NCBI GenBank assembly: GCA_018675575.1
Contig: JABGXW010000162.1
Coordinates: forward strand, 85,402 to 149,401
DNA: 64,000 nucleotides
Source of the DNA: Bacteriovoracaceae bacterium
Lineage (GTDB): Bacteria > Bdellovibrionota > Bacteriovoracia > Bacteriovoracales > Bacteriovoracaceae
Reading direction: 5' to 3'
Below are positions 18,021 to 26,424 of this stretch, piece after piece. Made by a program: the position numbers and the translations under genes. The stretch's first letter is position 1, and every line of letters begins with the position of its first letter. A model generated the notes under the pieces. The model was given only the letters and a program-made list of their open reading frames with translations, made no database searches and was not told where the DNA came from.

Positions 18021-19562
18021 GTGAACGGTTCATCAAATTTATTAAACTGGATTCTTTGGATGCCTATTATCGGTGTTCTTGGTGTTTTATTTATTCCCAA
18101 AGCTAAAGAAAATCTTATTAGATTTTGGTCACTATTTAATACAGTGATTAGCTTAGCAATTTCTGTTGTTCTTTACATGAAGTTTGACCAGACAGTTCCC
18201 GGTATGCAAGCCTTTTTCAATGTTGATTACATGTGGATAAAACAATTTAATATCCATTATCATCTTGGAATTGATGGTATTTCATTGCCAATGATACTGC
18301 TAACATCATTACTGTTCACCATATGTATTCTTTCTAGTTGGACGATAAAAAAATCAGTTAAAGGATATTTTGCCCTTTTTCTTTTTCTACAGGGATCAAT
18401 ATATGGAGTGTTTCTATCGTTAGATTTCTTCTTGTTTTACGTCTTCTGGGAAGTGATGCTGATACCGATGTTCTTTCTAATTGGAATTTGGGGGGGGGAA
18501 AATAGAGAGTACGCTGCTGTGAAATTCTTTTTATATACCTTTTTTGGATCAATCCTGATGCTTGTCGGTATGATTGCTCTTTACCATGCATCTGCTGGAA
18601 CCGATTTAGGCGTGAATACTTTTGATATCTTGGCCTTGAGTGGAGGAAAATTTCAATCACTTAATATGGAATTATTTGGGTATACTTTCTCATTCTCCAA
18701 GCTATTTTTTGTCTTTATGTTTATCGGTTTTGCTATAAAGGTTCCTGTGTTTCCATTTCATACATGGTTGCCACATGCGCATGTGCAAGCCCCAACAGCA
18801 ATTTCAGTTGTACTTGCTGGAGTATTATTAAAGATGGGAACTTACGGATTTTTAAGAATCGCCTTTCCTATTTTCCCAGCAGCTTCAGTTTATTTTGCAA
18901 ATTGTATTGCATGGCTTGGTCTTGTTAATATTATTTATGGTGCGCTTTGTGCCATGGCACAAAGCGATGTGAAAAAGCTAATTGCATACTCATCAGTGTC
19001 ACATATGGGATTTGTAATGCTAGGACTTGCTGCCATGAGTATACAGGGTATGAATGGCGCTGTTCTCCAAATGTTTAATCACGGAACCTCAACAGCAATG
19101 CTCTTCCTTTTAATCGGCATTCTTTATGAAAGATCTCACCATCGATGGATTATTAGACCTGACGGAACAAAAGGATTTGGAGGGCTCTATACTCAGCTTC
19201 CAAAATATACAATAATTTTTATCATTGCTATGTTTGCTTCAATGGGACTACCGGGACTTTCTGGATTTATTTCTGAAGCATTAATCTTCTTAGGCATCTT
19301 TGAATTCAATAAAACAATAACGGTTCTTGCTTTATTTGGACTTCTTATCGGCGCAGCTTATCTATTATGGATGTTCAAAAGAATGTTCTTCGGAGAAGTG
19401 ATTGAAGAATGTAAAGCGTATACAGATGTGAATGCTAGAGAAGTTTTATATATGTCACCTCTCTGTGTAGCCGTTATTTTATTTGGTATTTGGCCATCTC
19501 CGGTTCTTAATATCATGAAAGCGTCAGTCGGACAGTTAGTTTCATTGATGTCACAATTTTAG
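18021..19562 (+). CDS. nuoM: NADH-quinone oxidoreductase subunit M
   Basis: Second antiporter-like pump of complex I. The 513-residue protein keeps the TM5 glutamate (YVFWEVMLIPMFFLIG), the TM7 lysine (GFAIKVPVFPFHTWLPHAHVQAPT), the TM8 lysine (LAGVLLKMGTYG) and the TM12 glutamate (LPGLSGFISEALIF). The start is GTG at 18021 with Shine-Dalgarno AAGGAG 7 nt before it. nuoN follows after 8 nt. Confidence 0.96.
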   Translation: MNGSSNLLNWILWMPIIGVLGVLFIPKAKENLIRFWSLFNTVISLAISVVLYMKFDQTVPGMQAFFNVDYMWIKQFNIHYHLGIDGISLPMILLTSLLFTICILSSWTIKKSVKGYFALFLFLQGSIYGVFLSLDFFLFYVFWEVMLIPMFFLIGIWGGENREYAAVKFFLYTFFGSILMLVGMIALYHASAGTDLGVNTFDILALSGGKFQSLNMELFGYTFSFSKLFFVFMFIGFAIKVPVFPFHTWLPHAHVQAPTAISVVLAGVLLKMGTYGFLRIAFPIFPAASVYFANCIAWLGLVNIIYGALCAMAQSDVKKLIAYSSVSHMGFVMLGLAAMSIQGMNGAVLQMFNHGTSTAMLFLLIGILYERSHHRWIIRPDGTKGFGGLYTQLPKYTIIFIIAMFASMGLPGLSGFISEALIFLGIFEFNKTITVLALFGLLIGAAYLLWMFKRMFFGEVIEECKAYTDVNAREVLYMSPLCVAVILFGIWPSPVLNIMKASVGQLVSLMSQF

Positions 19563-19570
19563 GATAAATT

Positions 19571-21040
19571 ATGAATTTGTCGTATTTAGCTAGTTTAAGT
19601 CATTATGTTCCAGAGCTTATGGCGGTCTTAACGATGGTCATGCTGGTCTTTATAGAGTCTTCATATGGACGAAATGATAAAAAGAGATCCTTTTTCTATT
19701 TTGGAACATTTATAGGGTTAGGATTTGTTCTTTTATCTTTATTTGATAGCTACAATGATCACTCCACTGCCATATTTACAGGTTCAATGGTTATAGATCC
19801 ATTTAGTTCTCTTGTGAAAATTATTTTGGTTGTAGGAACTATGGCCTCAATTTATTTGGCCAAAGAATCAAAAGATATCTACGGCCATCTTAAGCCTGAA
19901 TTTGCCATCATGAGCATTGGGGTCTTAATTGGTGGCATGATTTTATGCTCAGCAAATAATTTTCTTATGCTTTACATTGGAATTGAGACTCTCTCAATAC
20001 TTTCATATGTACTTGCTTCGTTTAAAAAAAATGATGAAATGTCATCTGAAGCGGGTTTAAAATATTCTCTATACGGCGGAGTTTCTGCCGGTGTCATGCT
20101 GTTTGGAATGAGTCATATTTTTGGAGTTCTAGGGACTATTCAGTTTTCAGGTGTTAGCGCTAGACTTTTAGAGCTGCCAACAACTGATATTGTTATTTTA
20201 CTCCCTGCCTTTCTAATGTTTTTTGCAGGTGTCGGTTATAAGATTGCCGCTGTGCCGTTTCATATGTGGGCACCTGATGTTTATGAAGGTTCTCCAATTC
20301 CAGTGACGACATTTTTCAGCATAGTTCCAAAAGTTGCTGGGATCGCGGTTTTAGTAAGAGTTTCGATGATATTTTTTGGAAGTCCTGGAGCACTACAAGT
20401 TACTTGGGTTGGCATACTTTCTGTTGTAGCCGCCTTAACAATGACAGTAGGTAACGTTTCCGCCATAGGACAAAAATCAGTTAAAAGAATGTTAGCTTAT
20501 TCATCAATTTCTCATGCCGGAGTTATGATGTTGGGCGTTTTAGTTATAAATGAATTAGGGGTCCAGTCTGTTTTATTTTATGCTGTAACCTATCTATTTA
20601 TGACTTTAGTTGCATTTTATATTGTGACTTTTGTCTCTGATAAATATGGTAATGACCACTTTGATAGGTTTAGAGGATTAATAGTTCGCTACCCACTAAT
20701 GACAGTAATTATGGCCATGGTTATGTTTTCATTGGCTGGTGTGCCACCACTGAGTGGTTTTGTCGCAAAGTTTAATATATTTGGAGCTTTGGTATCTAAA
20801 AAATACTACACATTGGCCGTTATAGCGGGAATTAACTCAGTCGTGTCTCTTTATTACTATTTAAAACTAGTTAGGTTAATGATTTTTAAAGAGCAAGAAT
20901 CTAATGAAGTCATCGTTGGATTTGGTACTGCTAATCAAACGTTGATTGTAGCGATGGCCATTCCCGTTTTAATGTTAGGAATTTTTTGGAGTAAACTGAT
21001 GGAACTCACAGATGGTGCCGTTTTATTTATTGCTCCATAA
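19571..21040 (+). CDS. nuoN: NADH-quinone oxidoreductase subunit N
   Basis: Third antiporter-like pump. The 489-residue protein keeps the Glu in LYIGIETLSILSYVLASF, the Lys in GVGYKIAAVPFHMWAPDVYEG and the Lys in AGVPPLSGFVAKFN. It is the last gene of the canonical nuoAHJKLMN block. Only 16 nt separate its stop from the first gene of the diverged second block, and no terminator is visible between them, so both blocks are probably cotranscribed. Confidence 0.96.
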   Translation: MNLSYLASLSHYVPELMAVLTMVMLVFIESSYGRNDKKRSFFYFGTFIGLGFVLLSLFDSYNDHSTAIFTGSMVIDPFSSLVKIILVVGTMASIYLAKESKDIYGHLKPEFAIMSIGVLIGGMILCSANNFLMLYIGIETLSILSYVLASFKKNDEMSSEAGLKYSLYGGVSAGVMLFGMSHIFGVLGTIQFSGVSARLLELPTTDIVILLPAFLMFFAGVGYKIAAVPFHMWAPDVYEGSPIPVTTFFSIVPKVAGIAVLVRVSMIFFGSPGALQVTWVGILSVVAALTMTVGNVSAIGQKSVKRMLAYSSISHAGVMMLGVLVINELGVQSVLFYAVTYLFMTLVAFYIVTFVSDKYGNDHFDRFRGLIVRYPLMTVIMAMVMFSLAGVPPLSGFVAKFNIFGALVSKKYYTLAVIAGINSVVSLYYYLKLVRLMIFKEQESNEVIVGFGTANQTLIVAMAIPVLMLGIFWSKLMELTDGAVLFIAP

Positions 21041-21056
21041 ATAGCTAAAGGATGTA

Positions 21057-21407
21057 ATGGAATACATCGAGTTTTTTTTATTCAGCATAATTGCCTTTGG
21101 TGTTCCCATCGCTTTCGTATGTTTAAAAAATCGAAATCTTAATAATCAGAAAGAACGAAGGCCTATTTTAGAGTCTGGAATTCCTCAGAAGCTACGGGTT
21201 ACGAACAAGCATAAAAATACCTTTTATCCAATCGCTCTCATGATGGTTTTTACTTTTGTACCGTTGACGGTAATGCTCCCTGTTTTTGTAATGAGGCATG
21301 ATGGAGTTGTGATCGATAAATTACTTTTCGGAGCATTTAATCTTTTGGCCTCTTTTGTTGGATATGTCATTTTTAGATTTTCTGGTGGGTTTGATGAGCC
21401 TAAATGA
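21057..21407 (+). CDS. Diverged NuoA-like membrane protein (second complex I block)
   Basis: A 116-residue protein with three predicted membrane helices that aligns by hand with NuoA. LESGIPQKLR stands where NuoA has YECGEAPMGV, and FYPIALMMVFTFVPLTVMLPVFVM stands where the canonical copy has FYVLALVFIIFDVEGALMFPVAVIF. The conserved Cys of ECG and both acidic residues of FDVE are lost. It starts 16 nt after nuoN and overlaps the next gene. Position, size, topology and order support homology; sequence similarity is weak. Quinone-site function of canonical NuoA is unlikely to be retained. Confidence 0.72.
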   Translation: MEYIEFFLFSIIAFGVPIAFVCLKNRNLNNQKERRPILESGIPQKLRVTNKHKNTFYPIALMMVFTFVPLTVMLPVFVMRHDGVVIDKLLFGAFNLLASFVGYVIFRFSGGFDEPK

Positions 21408-22470
21408 TCAGGTAGTAGTATTTTCGAAAGTCATTATTAAGTCGTTGGTTTACTTTCTCCTGCCATTTATCATCTACACATTTTCATTATCATTTGAAAG
21501 GAAATTGGCGTCTCGGTCCGTTGGAAAAATGGGACGGTACAGATCGAGAAGACGAGATTATATTACATTTATCCAAGATATTTTAAAAATATTTTATAAA
21601 AAGCCAATAACTTATTTAAACGTATCCTTTAATAGATTGAACGTAAGTCCGGCGGTTGCATTTGGACTATCTGCTTTGCCTTTGTCAGTCCTACCGCTTT
21701 GTGAGTCGTTTCTGATTAATAATGAGAAACTTTATATAGAAATATTAGCTTCAGAATATTCGCTCTTGCTATTTTTAGGTCTTAATACATTAAATATTTT
21801 CTCTGTTCTGATAATTGGTTGGGGTATAAACTCAAACTTCTCTATTCTTTCAAATTTAAAAAGGTCTATGAATTACCTGGCATCAGAACTTATTTTGCTT
21901 TTTATTGTAATTAACATGATTATTTCTTATGGATCAGCTGACTTTCACCATATTGTGATCATGCAGAAAAAAGATTTATTTGATTGGGTAGGCCAATTGG
22001 GAATTATTATTCAACCAGTCTTAGCTATCATTTATATGTATTACTTAAGTTTGTGTGCAAACTTTATAAATACAAAATTTATATTTGACTTACAAAATAG
22101 CCAGCAAGGAATTAGCTATAATTTAAACTCCGTTGGATTAATTTTGCTAAAGCTTTCCGAGCAATTAAAGTTTTTTATAAATGGATTGATTTTTTGCTTT
22201 TTATTTTTGGGAGGGTATAGTTTACTACCGGGTCTATCCTATCTGGTAGAGCAATATTCGGATTCATTGTATATATTACAGGTAATAAGTCTTTTAATAA
22301 AAACATCAATAGTTGCCTTCATTAGCATATTATTACGTCAATCATCATTTAACCTGAGATCAGACCAAATACTTAAGTATGCATGGAAAAATATTATACC
22401 AATCCTCTATCTGAATACTATGGGTACGATTATTTTTATGCTTGTTACGGGGAGATTTGAATGGGTTTAG
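21394..22470 (+). CDS. Diverged NuoH-like membrane protein (second complex I block)
   Basis: About 358 residues, polytopic. Hand alignment to the neighbouring NuoH gives SFERKLASRSVGKMG against TYAERKISADLQMRLG, a matching middle region ending IISYGSADF against VILSGSLAF, and a C-terminus LRSDQILKYAWKNIIP against LRVDQLMTLCWKYLTP. The critical acidic loop NRAPFDLPEAESEL reads NTKFIFDLQNSQQGI, so the glutamates lining the quinone path are gone. The open frame extends upstream to 21355, but the ATG at 21394, with GGTGGG before it and a 14 bp overlap with the previous gene, is the likely start. Confidence 0.75.
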   Translation: MSLNDQVVVFSKVIIKSLVYFLLPFIIYTFSLSFERKLASRSVGKMGRYRSRRRDYITFIQDILKIFYKKPITYLNVSFNRLNVSPAVAFGLSALPLSVLPLCESFLINNEKLYIEILASEYSLLLFLGLNTLNIFSVLIIGWGINSNFSILSNLKRSMNYLASELILLFIVINMIISYGSADFHHIVIMQKKDLFDWVGQLGIIIQPVLAIIYMYYLSLCANFINTKFIFDLQNSQQGISYNLNSVGLILLKLSEQLKFFINGLIFCFLFLGGYSLLPGLSYLVEQYSDSLYILQVISLLIKTSIVAFISILLRQSSFNLRSDQILKYAWKNIIPILYLNTMGTIIFMLVTGRFEWV

Positions 22471-22964
22471 ATCTTGTCTTGTCGGTTTTGATCGTCGTTA
22501 TAAGTACGATGACAGTTTTTTCTAGACAGCCATTCTTTGCAGTATTCTCTTTTATAGGATTAATGTTTGCAATAATGATAATTTTTATGATCAAGGGATC
22601 GGTAATTCTTTCTACTGTACTTTTATTGTCCGTGGGATCAGTACTTCTTGTTACGATAGTACAGCTGTTTATGAATTTAGATCTAGAGAAAGAGTTTCAG
22701 CAATATTATAAAATGAACGTCGTACCCATGTTTGGAATGATGGTCATGGGTGTGATACTCGGTGTTTTATCATTAACTGTATTTGGTTCCAAAGACATTT
22801 TCCTATTAAAAACTAGTCAACTTAAAACTGAACCACTAAATAAAGTGATCCTTGAATCCTATGACATTATGATTTTATTATCTGTAATGGGATTACTTGG
22901 AGTCATAACAACAGCTTCTCTTCTTATAAATAACGAAGAAGAAACTTATGAGGAAGAACAATGA
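22461..22964 (+). CDS. Diverged NuoJ-like membrane protein (second complex I block)
   Basis: A 167-residue protein with about five hydrophobic segments. The stretch LSVGSVLLVTIVQLFMNL matches the NuoJ signature VYVGGVVILMLFAIML in the adjacent canonical copy, but the helix-3 tyrosine is replaced by serine. The C-terminus is acidic. It overlaps the NuoH-like gene by 10 bp, with GGGGAG upstream of the ATG, and overlaps the next gene by 4 bp (ATGA). Assignment rests on the local alignment, topology and gene order. Confidence 0.68.
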   Translation: MGLDLVLSVLIVVISTMTVFSRQPFFAVFSFIGLMFAIMIIFMIKGSVILSTVLLLSVGSVLLVTIVQLFMNLDLEKEFQQYYKMNVVPMFGMMVMGVILGVLSLTVFGSKDIFLLKTSQLKTEPLNKVILESYDIMILLSVMGLLGVITTASLLINNEEETYEEEQ

Positions 22965-23257
22965 TAGAGAGTTTTTATTTTCCTGCAATTATTCTTTTTT
23001 GTATTGCAATGGCGGGAGCAATTTTAAAAAGGAATATATTATTGTCAGTTCTATGTACAGGATTGATGCCATTATCAATAGCAATTATGTATTACCACTT
23101 TGGATTAACTAATAACAAAGCGAGTGGTACAGAGGCCGCTTTGATATTGATTATATATGCAGCCCTTTATATGGCATTTGGATTGATATATGTTTTAAAC
23201 TTTTATAACAAGAAAAAGTCATTAATGACTGAAGATATGAAGATAACGATAGAATAA
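22961..23257 (+). CDS. Diverged NuoK-like membrane protein (second complex I block)
   Basis: A 98-residue, three-helix protein aligning over its whole length with the canonical NuoK of this operon: ILKRNILLSVLCTGLMPLS against IAKKNIIAILLGVELILNS, and IIYAALYMAFGLIYVLNFY against IIAAAEAAVGLAIVIRFF. Both membrane glutamates required for proton translocation in NuoK are lost (Leu and Tyr or nearby residues). It overlaps its neighbours by 4 bp and 1 bp, so translation is tightly coupled. Confidence 0.75.
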   Translation: MIESFYFPAIILFCIAMAGAILKRNILLSVLCTGLMPLSIAIMYYHFGLTNNKASGTEAALILIIYAALYMAFGLIYVLNFYNKKKSLMTEDMKITIE

Positions 23258-25083
23258 TGATTGAATATATAATCAATATATTAGCCGCATTAACTTTATT
23301 ATCTCCGATAATACTTACGCTTATTAAAGATGAAAATAATGATGGTAAGAAACAAAAGTATATCATGGGATATCATCTCTTTTCATTTTTGATTCTTATC
23401 ATGACTCTTATCGTTTCTGATCAGAGAAGTATCTCTTTTGGAATCGCAGCAAGTGAAAATTTTTATTTCGTAAAATCATTAGCACTTAAAGTAGATAAAA
23501 TAATTATAAACTTCATGGTTGTACTTCATCTCGCCGGGTTTATACAAATATCTTTACGAAAAGAGTTTAAAAATAACACGAGAGAAATTTGGTGTTATTT
23601 TATTTTCTACTTTTTAGTAATGATGGCCATGTGCTCATCAAACATCTTAACGATAGTATCTATAGAAGAGATACTACTGCTCATTTTATATTTAAACTAT
23701 AAAGTGAAAGACAGTTTGGTTACATATGACACAAGATATTTTAAAGTTGCAAACGTGATGCTTCTGCTAGGAGGACTTGTATATCTAATAGACATTGAAA
23801 ATATTGGCATTAGCGAGGAGGTAATATCTGCAAAATATATCGCTAGTGTATTTACAGCTGCCGGATTGATTATTAAATTACATTTATTTCCTTTTAATAG
23901 AAACAAATTCAGTAACTATACATTAGAAATGAACAAAGGAATAATTGAACAGCAGTTCCTGGCATTGCTTCCAACATTAGCAATCTTAACGAAGCTAATA
24001 TTGGATAATGATATATCAGAAATCTTAGTTCAAACATTATTTTATTTCAGTCTATGCACCGTCCTCCTGACATCAATATCATTGATTCTTCAAAACAATG
24101 TAAAAAATATTTCCAGACTACTGATGCATTCTGGAATTTGTCTTTTTGTGATACATTTATGTACAGGAAATATTACAGAGTCAGTATATTCTTTTATGGC
24201 CCATTCATTATCTTATTTGGGAATTGTTGCATTTATAGGAATAATTTCTTATAAGAACAAAACAAAAAATTTAAAAGAATTTAAGAATGTAAAAATAAAC
24301 CATATGTTTGGGAATACATTTTTATATATAGTACTGGCTTCTTCTATGGCCTTGCCATTTACACCTCTTGCATTTTCACATTACAGCTTGATACTTTCAT
24401 CATCAGTATATAATGAGTCGGCTATTGTTATTTCATTGCTACTGAATACATCCTTGCTTATACTGTCTTTTTCAATGTTTAGATTGTTTTGGTATAGCTC
24501 ACATTTCTTTAAACCAGAGAGTAAAGAATTAAAACCGAATAACACACAGGTATTTACATTAGGAACAATATCAATATTAATTTTTGTGTTTATTATAATT
24601 GGAATTCCAAACCTCTTTATTGAAAGTTATAGCTTCAGCTTCAAAGAACTAATTAACTCTAAAACATTAGAGCTTGTTGATGTTACTATTCAGGCTAAGA
24701 ACTTAACCTTGATGTATACTTTCGCACATCCATTTATAGCAGCGATTGTTATCTATGTATTGTATCTAAAAAAGAATAAAGATGGAAAAATTAATGATTT
24801 TAGATTCAAAAACATTTCTTTGTTTAGCTTTGCTGAAAAGAACTTTTCTATTACAAATTATTTTGATAATATTTTAGATATTACAGCCAAAACATTCATT
24901 TATATCAAAACCAATATTATAGAGGTAAGTGTTAAACGTGCAATTTTGGCGATAGGAAAATCTATTTATCAGGGTTCTGGATTTCTAAGCAATATTAGGC
25001 CCAAAGGAATTAACTCGAATCTCCTTTATGCGTCAACGACAATGGCAATAATGCTTATGTTTCTCTTTAGTAAATTAATATGA
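23257..25083 (+). CDS. Diverged NuoL-like membrane protein (second complex I block)
   Basis: A 608-residue polytopic protein, shorter than the canonical NuoL (723). Counterparts can be found for TM5 (VSIEEILLLILY for VFVFWELMGFCSY, Glu kept), TM7 (LIIKLHLFPFNRN for GKSAQFPLQVWLP, Lys kept) and TM8-10 (NNVKNISRLLMHSGICLFVI for TDIKAVLAYSTISQLGYMVL). The TM8 histidine is absent, and the TM12 motif GFPFFSGFVSKD reads LPFTPLAFSHYS, losing the lysine. The C-terminus includes an amphipathic stretch and a final helix resembling the lateral-helix end of NuoL. It is coupled to both neighbours (1 bp and 4 bp overlaps). Confidence 0.75.
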   Translation: MIEYIINILAALTLLSPIILTLIKDENNDGKKQKYIMGYHLFSFLILIMTLIVSDQRSISFGIAASENFYFVKSLALKVDKIIINFMVVLHLAGFIQISLRKEFKNNTREIWCYFIFYFLVMMAMCSSNILTIVSIEEILLLILYLNYKVKDSLVTYDTRYFKVANVMLLLGGLVYLIDIENIGISEEVISAKYIASVFTAAGLIIKLHLFPFNRNKFSNYTLEMNKGIIEQQFLALLPTLAILTKLILDNDISEILVQTLFYFSLCTVLLTSISLILQNNVKNISRLLMHSGICLFVIHLCTGNITESVYSFMAHSLSYLGIVAFIGIISYKNKTKNLKEFKNVKINHMFGNTFLYIVLASSMALPFTPLAFSHYSLILSSSVYNESAIVISLLLNTSLLILSFSMFRLFWYSSHFFKPESKELKPNNTQVFTLGTISILIFVFIIIGIPNLFIESYSFSFKELINSKTLELVDVTIQAKNLTLMYTFAHPFIAAIVIYVLYLKKNKDGKINDFRFKNISLFSFAEKNFSITNYFDNILDITAKTFIYIKTNIIEVSVKRAILAIGKSIYQGSGFLSNIRPKGINSNLLYASTTMAIMLMFLFSKLI

Positions 25084-26423
25084 ACCTATTACATATTTTA
25101 ATATTAGTGATGACTATAGTAATGCTAGTAACGCATTACTTAGATTCTAAAGTTATAAAACTTGGCTTAAGACTTATTACTAGTATCGGAATATTTGTTG
25201 GCGGATTGAGCGTGTTTAAAGGGTATAGTTTAGGTATTCCATTAGGGGATGTTAATATAAATGATTATTTTTCTTTAAAAATGAATACCTTTTCTTGGTT
25301 CTGCTATTCTATACCAACTATACTAATTTGCTATGTTTATGGAAGGGCCATCATTAATGATGATGTCAAAAATGAGCTGAAACTTCCCTTTGATGTGATT
25401 CTCTTTGGAGCATTGATCGTTTTTCTAACAGAGTCATTTTTTATTTACTCCGTTACGATAGAATTAATAATTTTATTTCTTTCTTCTAGTCTTATTAATA
25501 CTTTGGAACCGAATGACGGTTTTAGAAAATATCAGATAAACTTTTTTCCTAGTATCTTGTTAATGGCCGTTTTTGCTGTTTTTTACAGTGGGAGTAATGA
25601 CTTAATACATCTATTGCAGTTTCCACTTATGAATTTGGAAAACATATATGCAGGAGCACAAAAAATATCATTTTTTTATCTTTCACTATTAATGTTAATA
25701 TATTTTTTATTGCGCTGGATAATTATTATTAAAATGACTTTTAACTCGTTAAAAGTGACGAGAAAAACAATAATGATGTTGCCTATATTTAGTATTTTGT
25801 TTTTAAATGGTTACATTAATTATATAAAAAAGGTATTGGATAGGAGTCCTGAGTTTAGTAACTTTTGGATCGTTCTTGTGGCTCTGTGCCTAATTGGCTT
25901 AATGTCTTTTAATAAAGAGGCAGAAAACCCCGGCTTAGACTTTGTAAAAAAATCATTTCAGTTAATAATCTTACTAATAATGAGTACAACAATGAATATG
26001 GTTCAAATAATGCCAAGCTTTTATATTGCGAGCTCGGTATTATTATTAACGATGACGTTTGTCTCAATACTATATTTCGAAGATAAACCACTTTCAATTT
26101 TAAATGAATTAAAAGATAGGGGTAGACAATCTCTTTTTTTAATCTTAGCCCTTGCAATAATTATTTTGACTTTGTCTCCAACACCTCTTACCCCCGTGGT
26201 TTTCGCATTGTTTGAAAACTTAAAACAAGTATTTATTTCAGAAAAAATCATCTCTCTTTTTATAGTTGTCGTTTTTTGTATAATCACATTTCCATTAATA
26301 TATAAAATCAAATACTTTGATGACTATGTTTATAATTCAAATAAAGTAGTTAATAATTCCCTGGGGATTATGTTTGTGTGGGGATATATTATCCTGTCAT
26401 TTGGCATAATAGGATTTAAATAA
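25080..26423 (+). CDS. Diverged NuoM-like membrane protein (second complex I block)
   Basis: A 447-residue protein with about 13 hydrophobic segments, in the position of nuoM. Similarity is the weakest of the seven. VTIELIILFLSSSLINTL can be placed on FWEVMLIPMFFLIGIWG with the Glu kept. The TM7 Lys motif (GFAIKVPVFPFHTW) and the LSGF motif near TM12 cannot be found; TPLTPVVFALFENL stands in the latter region. Assignment therefore depends mainly on order and topology. It overlaps the NuoL-like gene by 4 bp, and the next gene starts after 1 nt. Confidence 0.62.
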   Translation: MNLLHILILVMTIVMLVTHYLDSKVIKLGLRLITSIGIFVGGLSVFKGYSLGIPLGDVNINDYFSLKMNTFSWFCYSIPTILICYVYGRAIINDDVKNELKLPFDVILFGALIVFLTESFFIYSVTIELIILFLSSSLINTLEPNDGFRKYQINFFPSILLMAVFAVFYSGSNDLIHLLQFPLMNLENIYAGAQKISFFYLSLLMLIYFLLRWIIIIKMTFNSLKVTRKTIMMLPIFSILFLNGYINYIKKVLDRSPEFSNFWIVLVALCLIGLMSFNKEAENPGLDFVKKSFQLIILLIMSTTMNMVQIMPSFYIASSVLLLTMTFVSILYFEDKPLSILNELKDRGRQSLFLILALAIIILTLSPTPLTPVVFALFENLKQVFISEKIISLFIVVVFCIITFPLIYKIKYFDDYVYNSNKVVNNSLGIMFVWGYIILSFGIIGFK

Positions 26424-26424
26424 T

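Noticed and set aside
23257..26423. Mrp antiporter or hydrogenase (Hyf/Ech-type) operon as alternative identity for the second membrane block
   Set aside because: The presence of NuoA-like and NuoJ-like genes and the exact A-H-J-K-L-M-N order fit complex I; Mrp systems lack A- and H-like subunits, and no hydrogenase large or small subunit is nearby.
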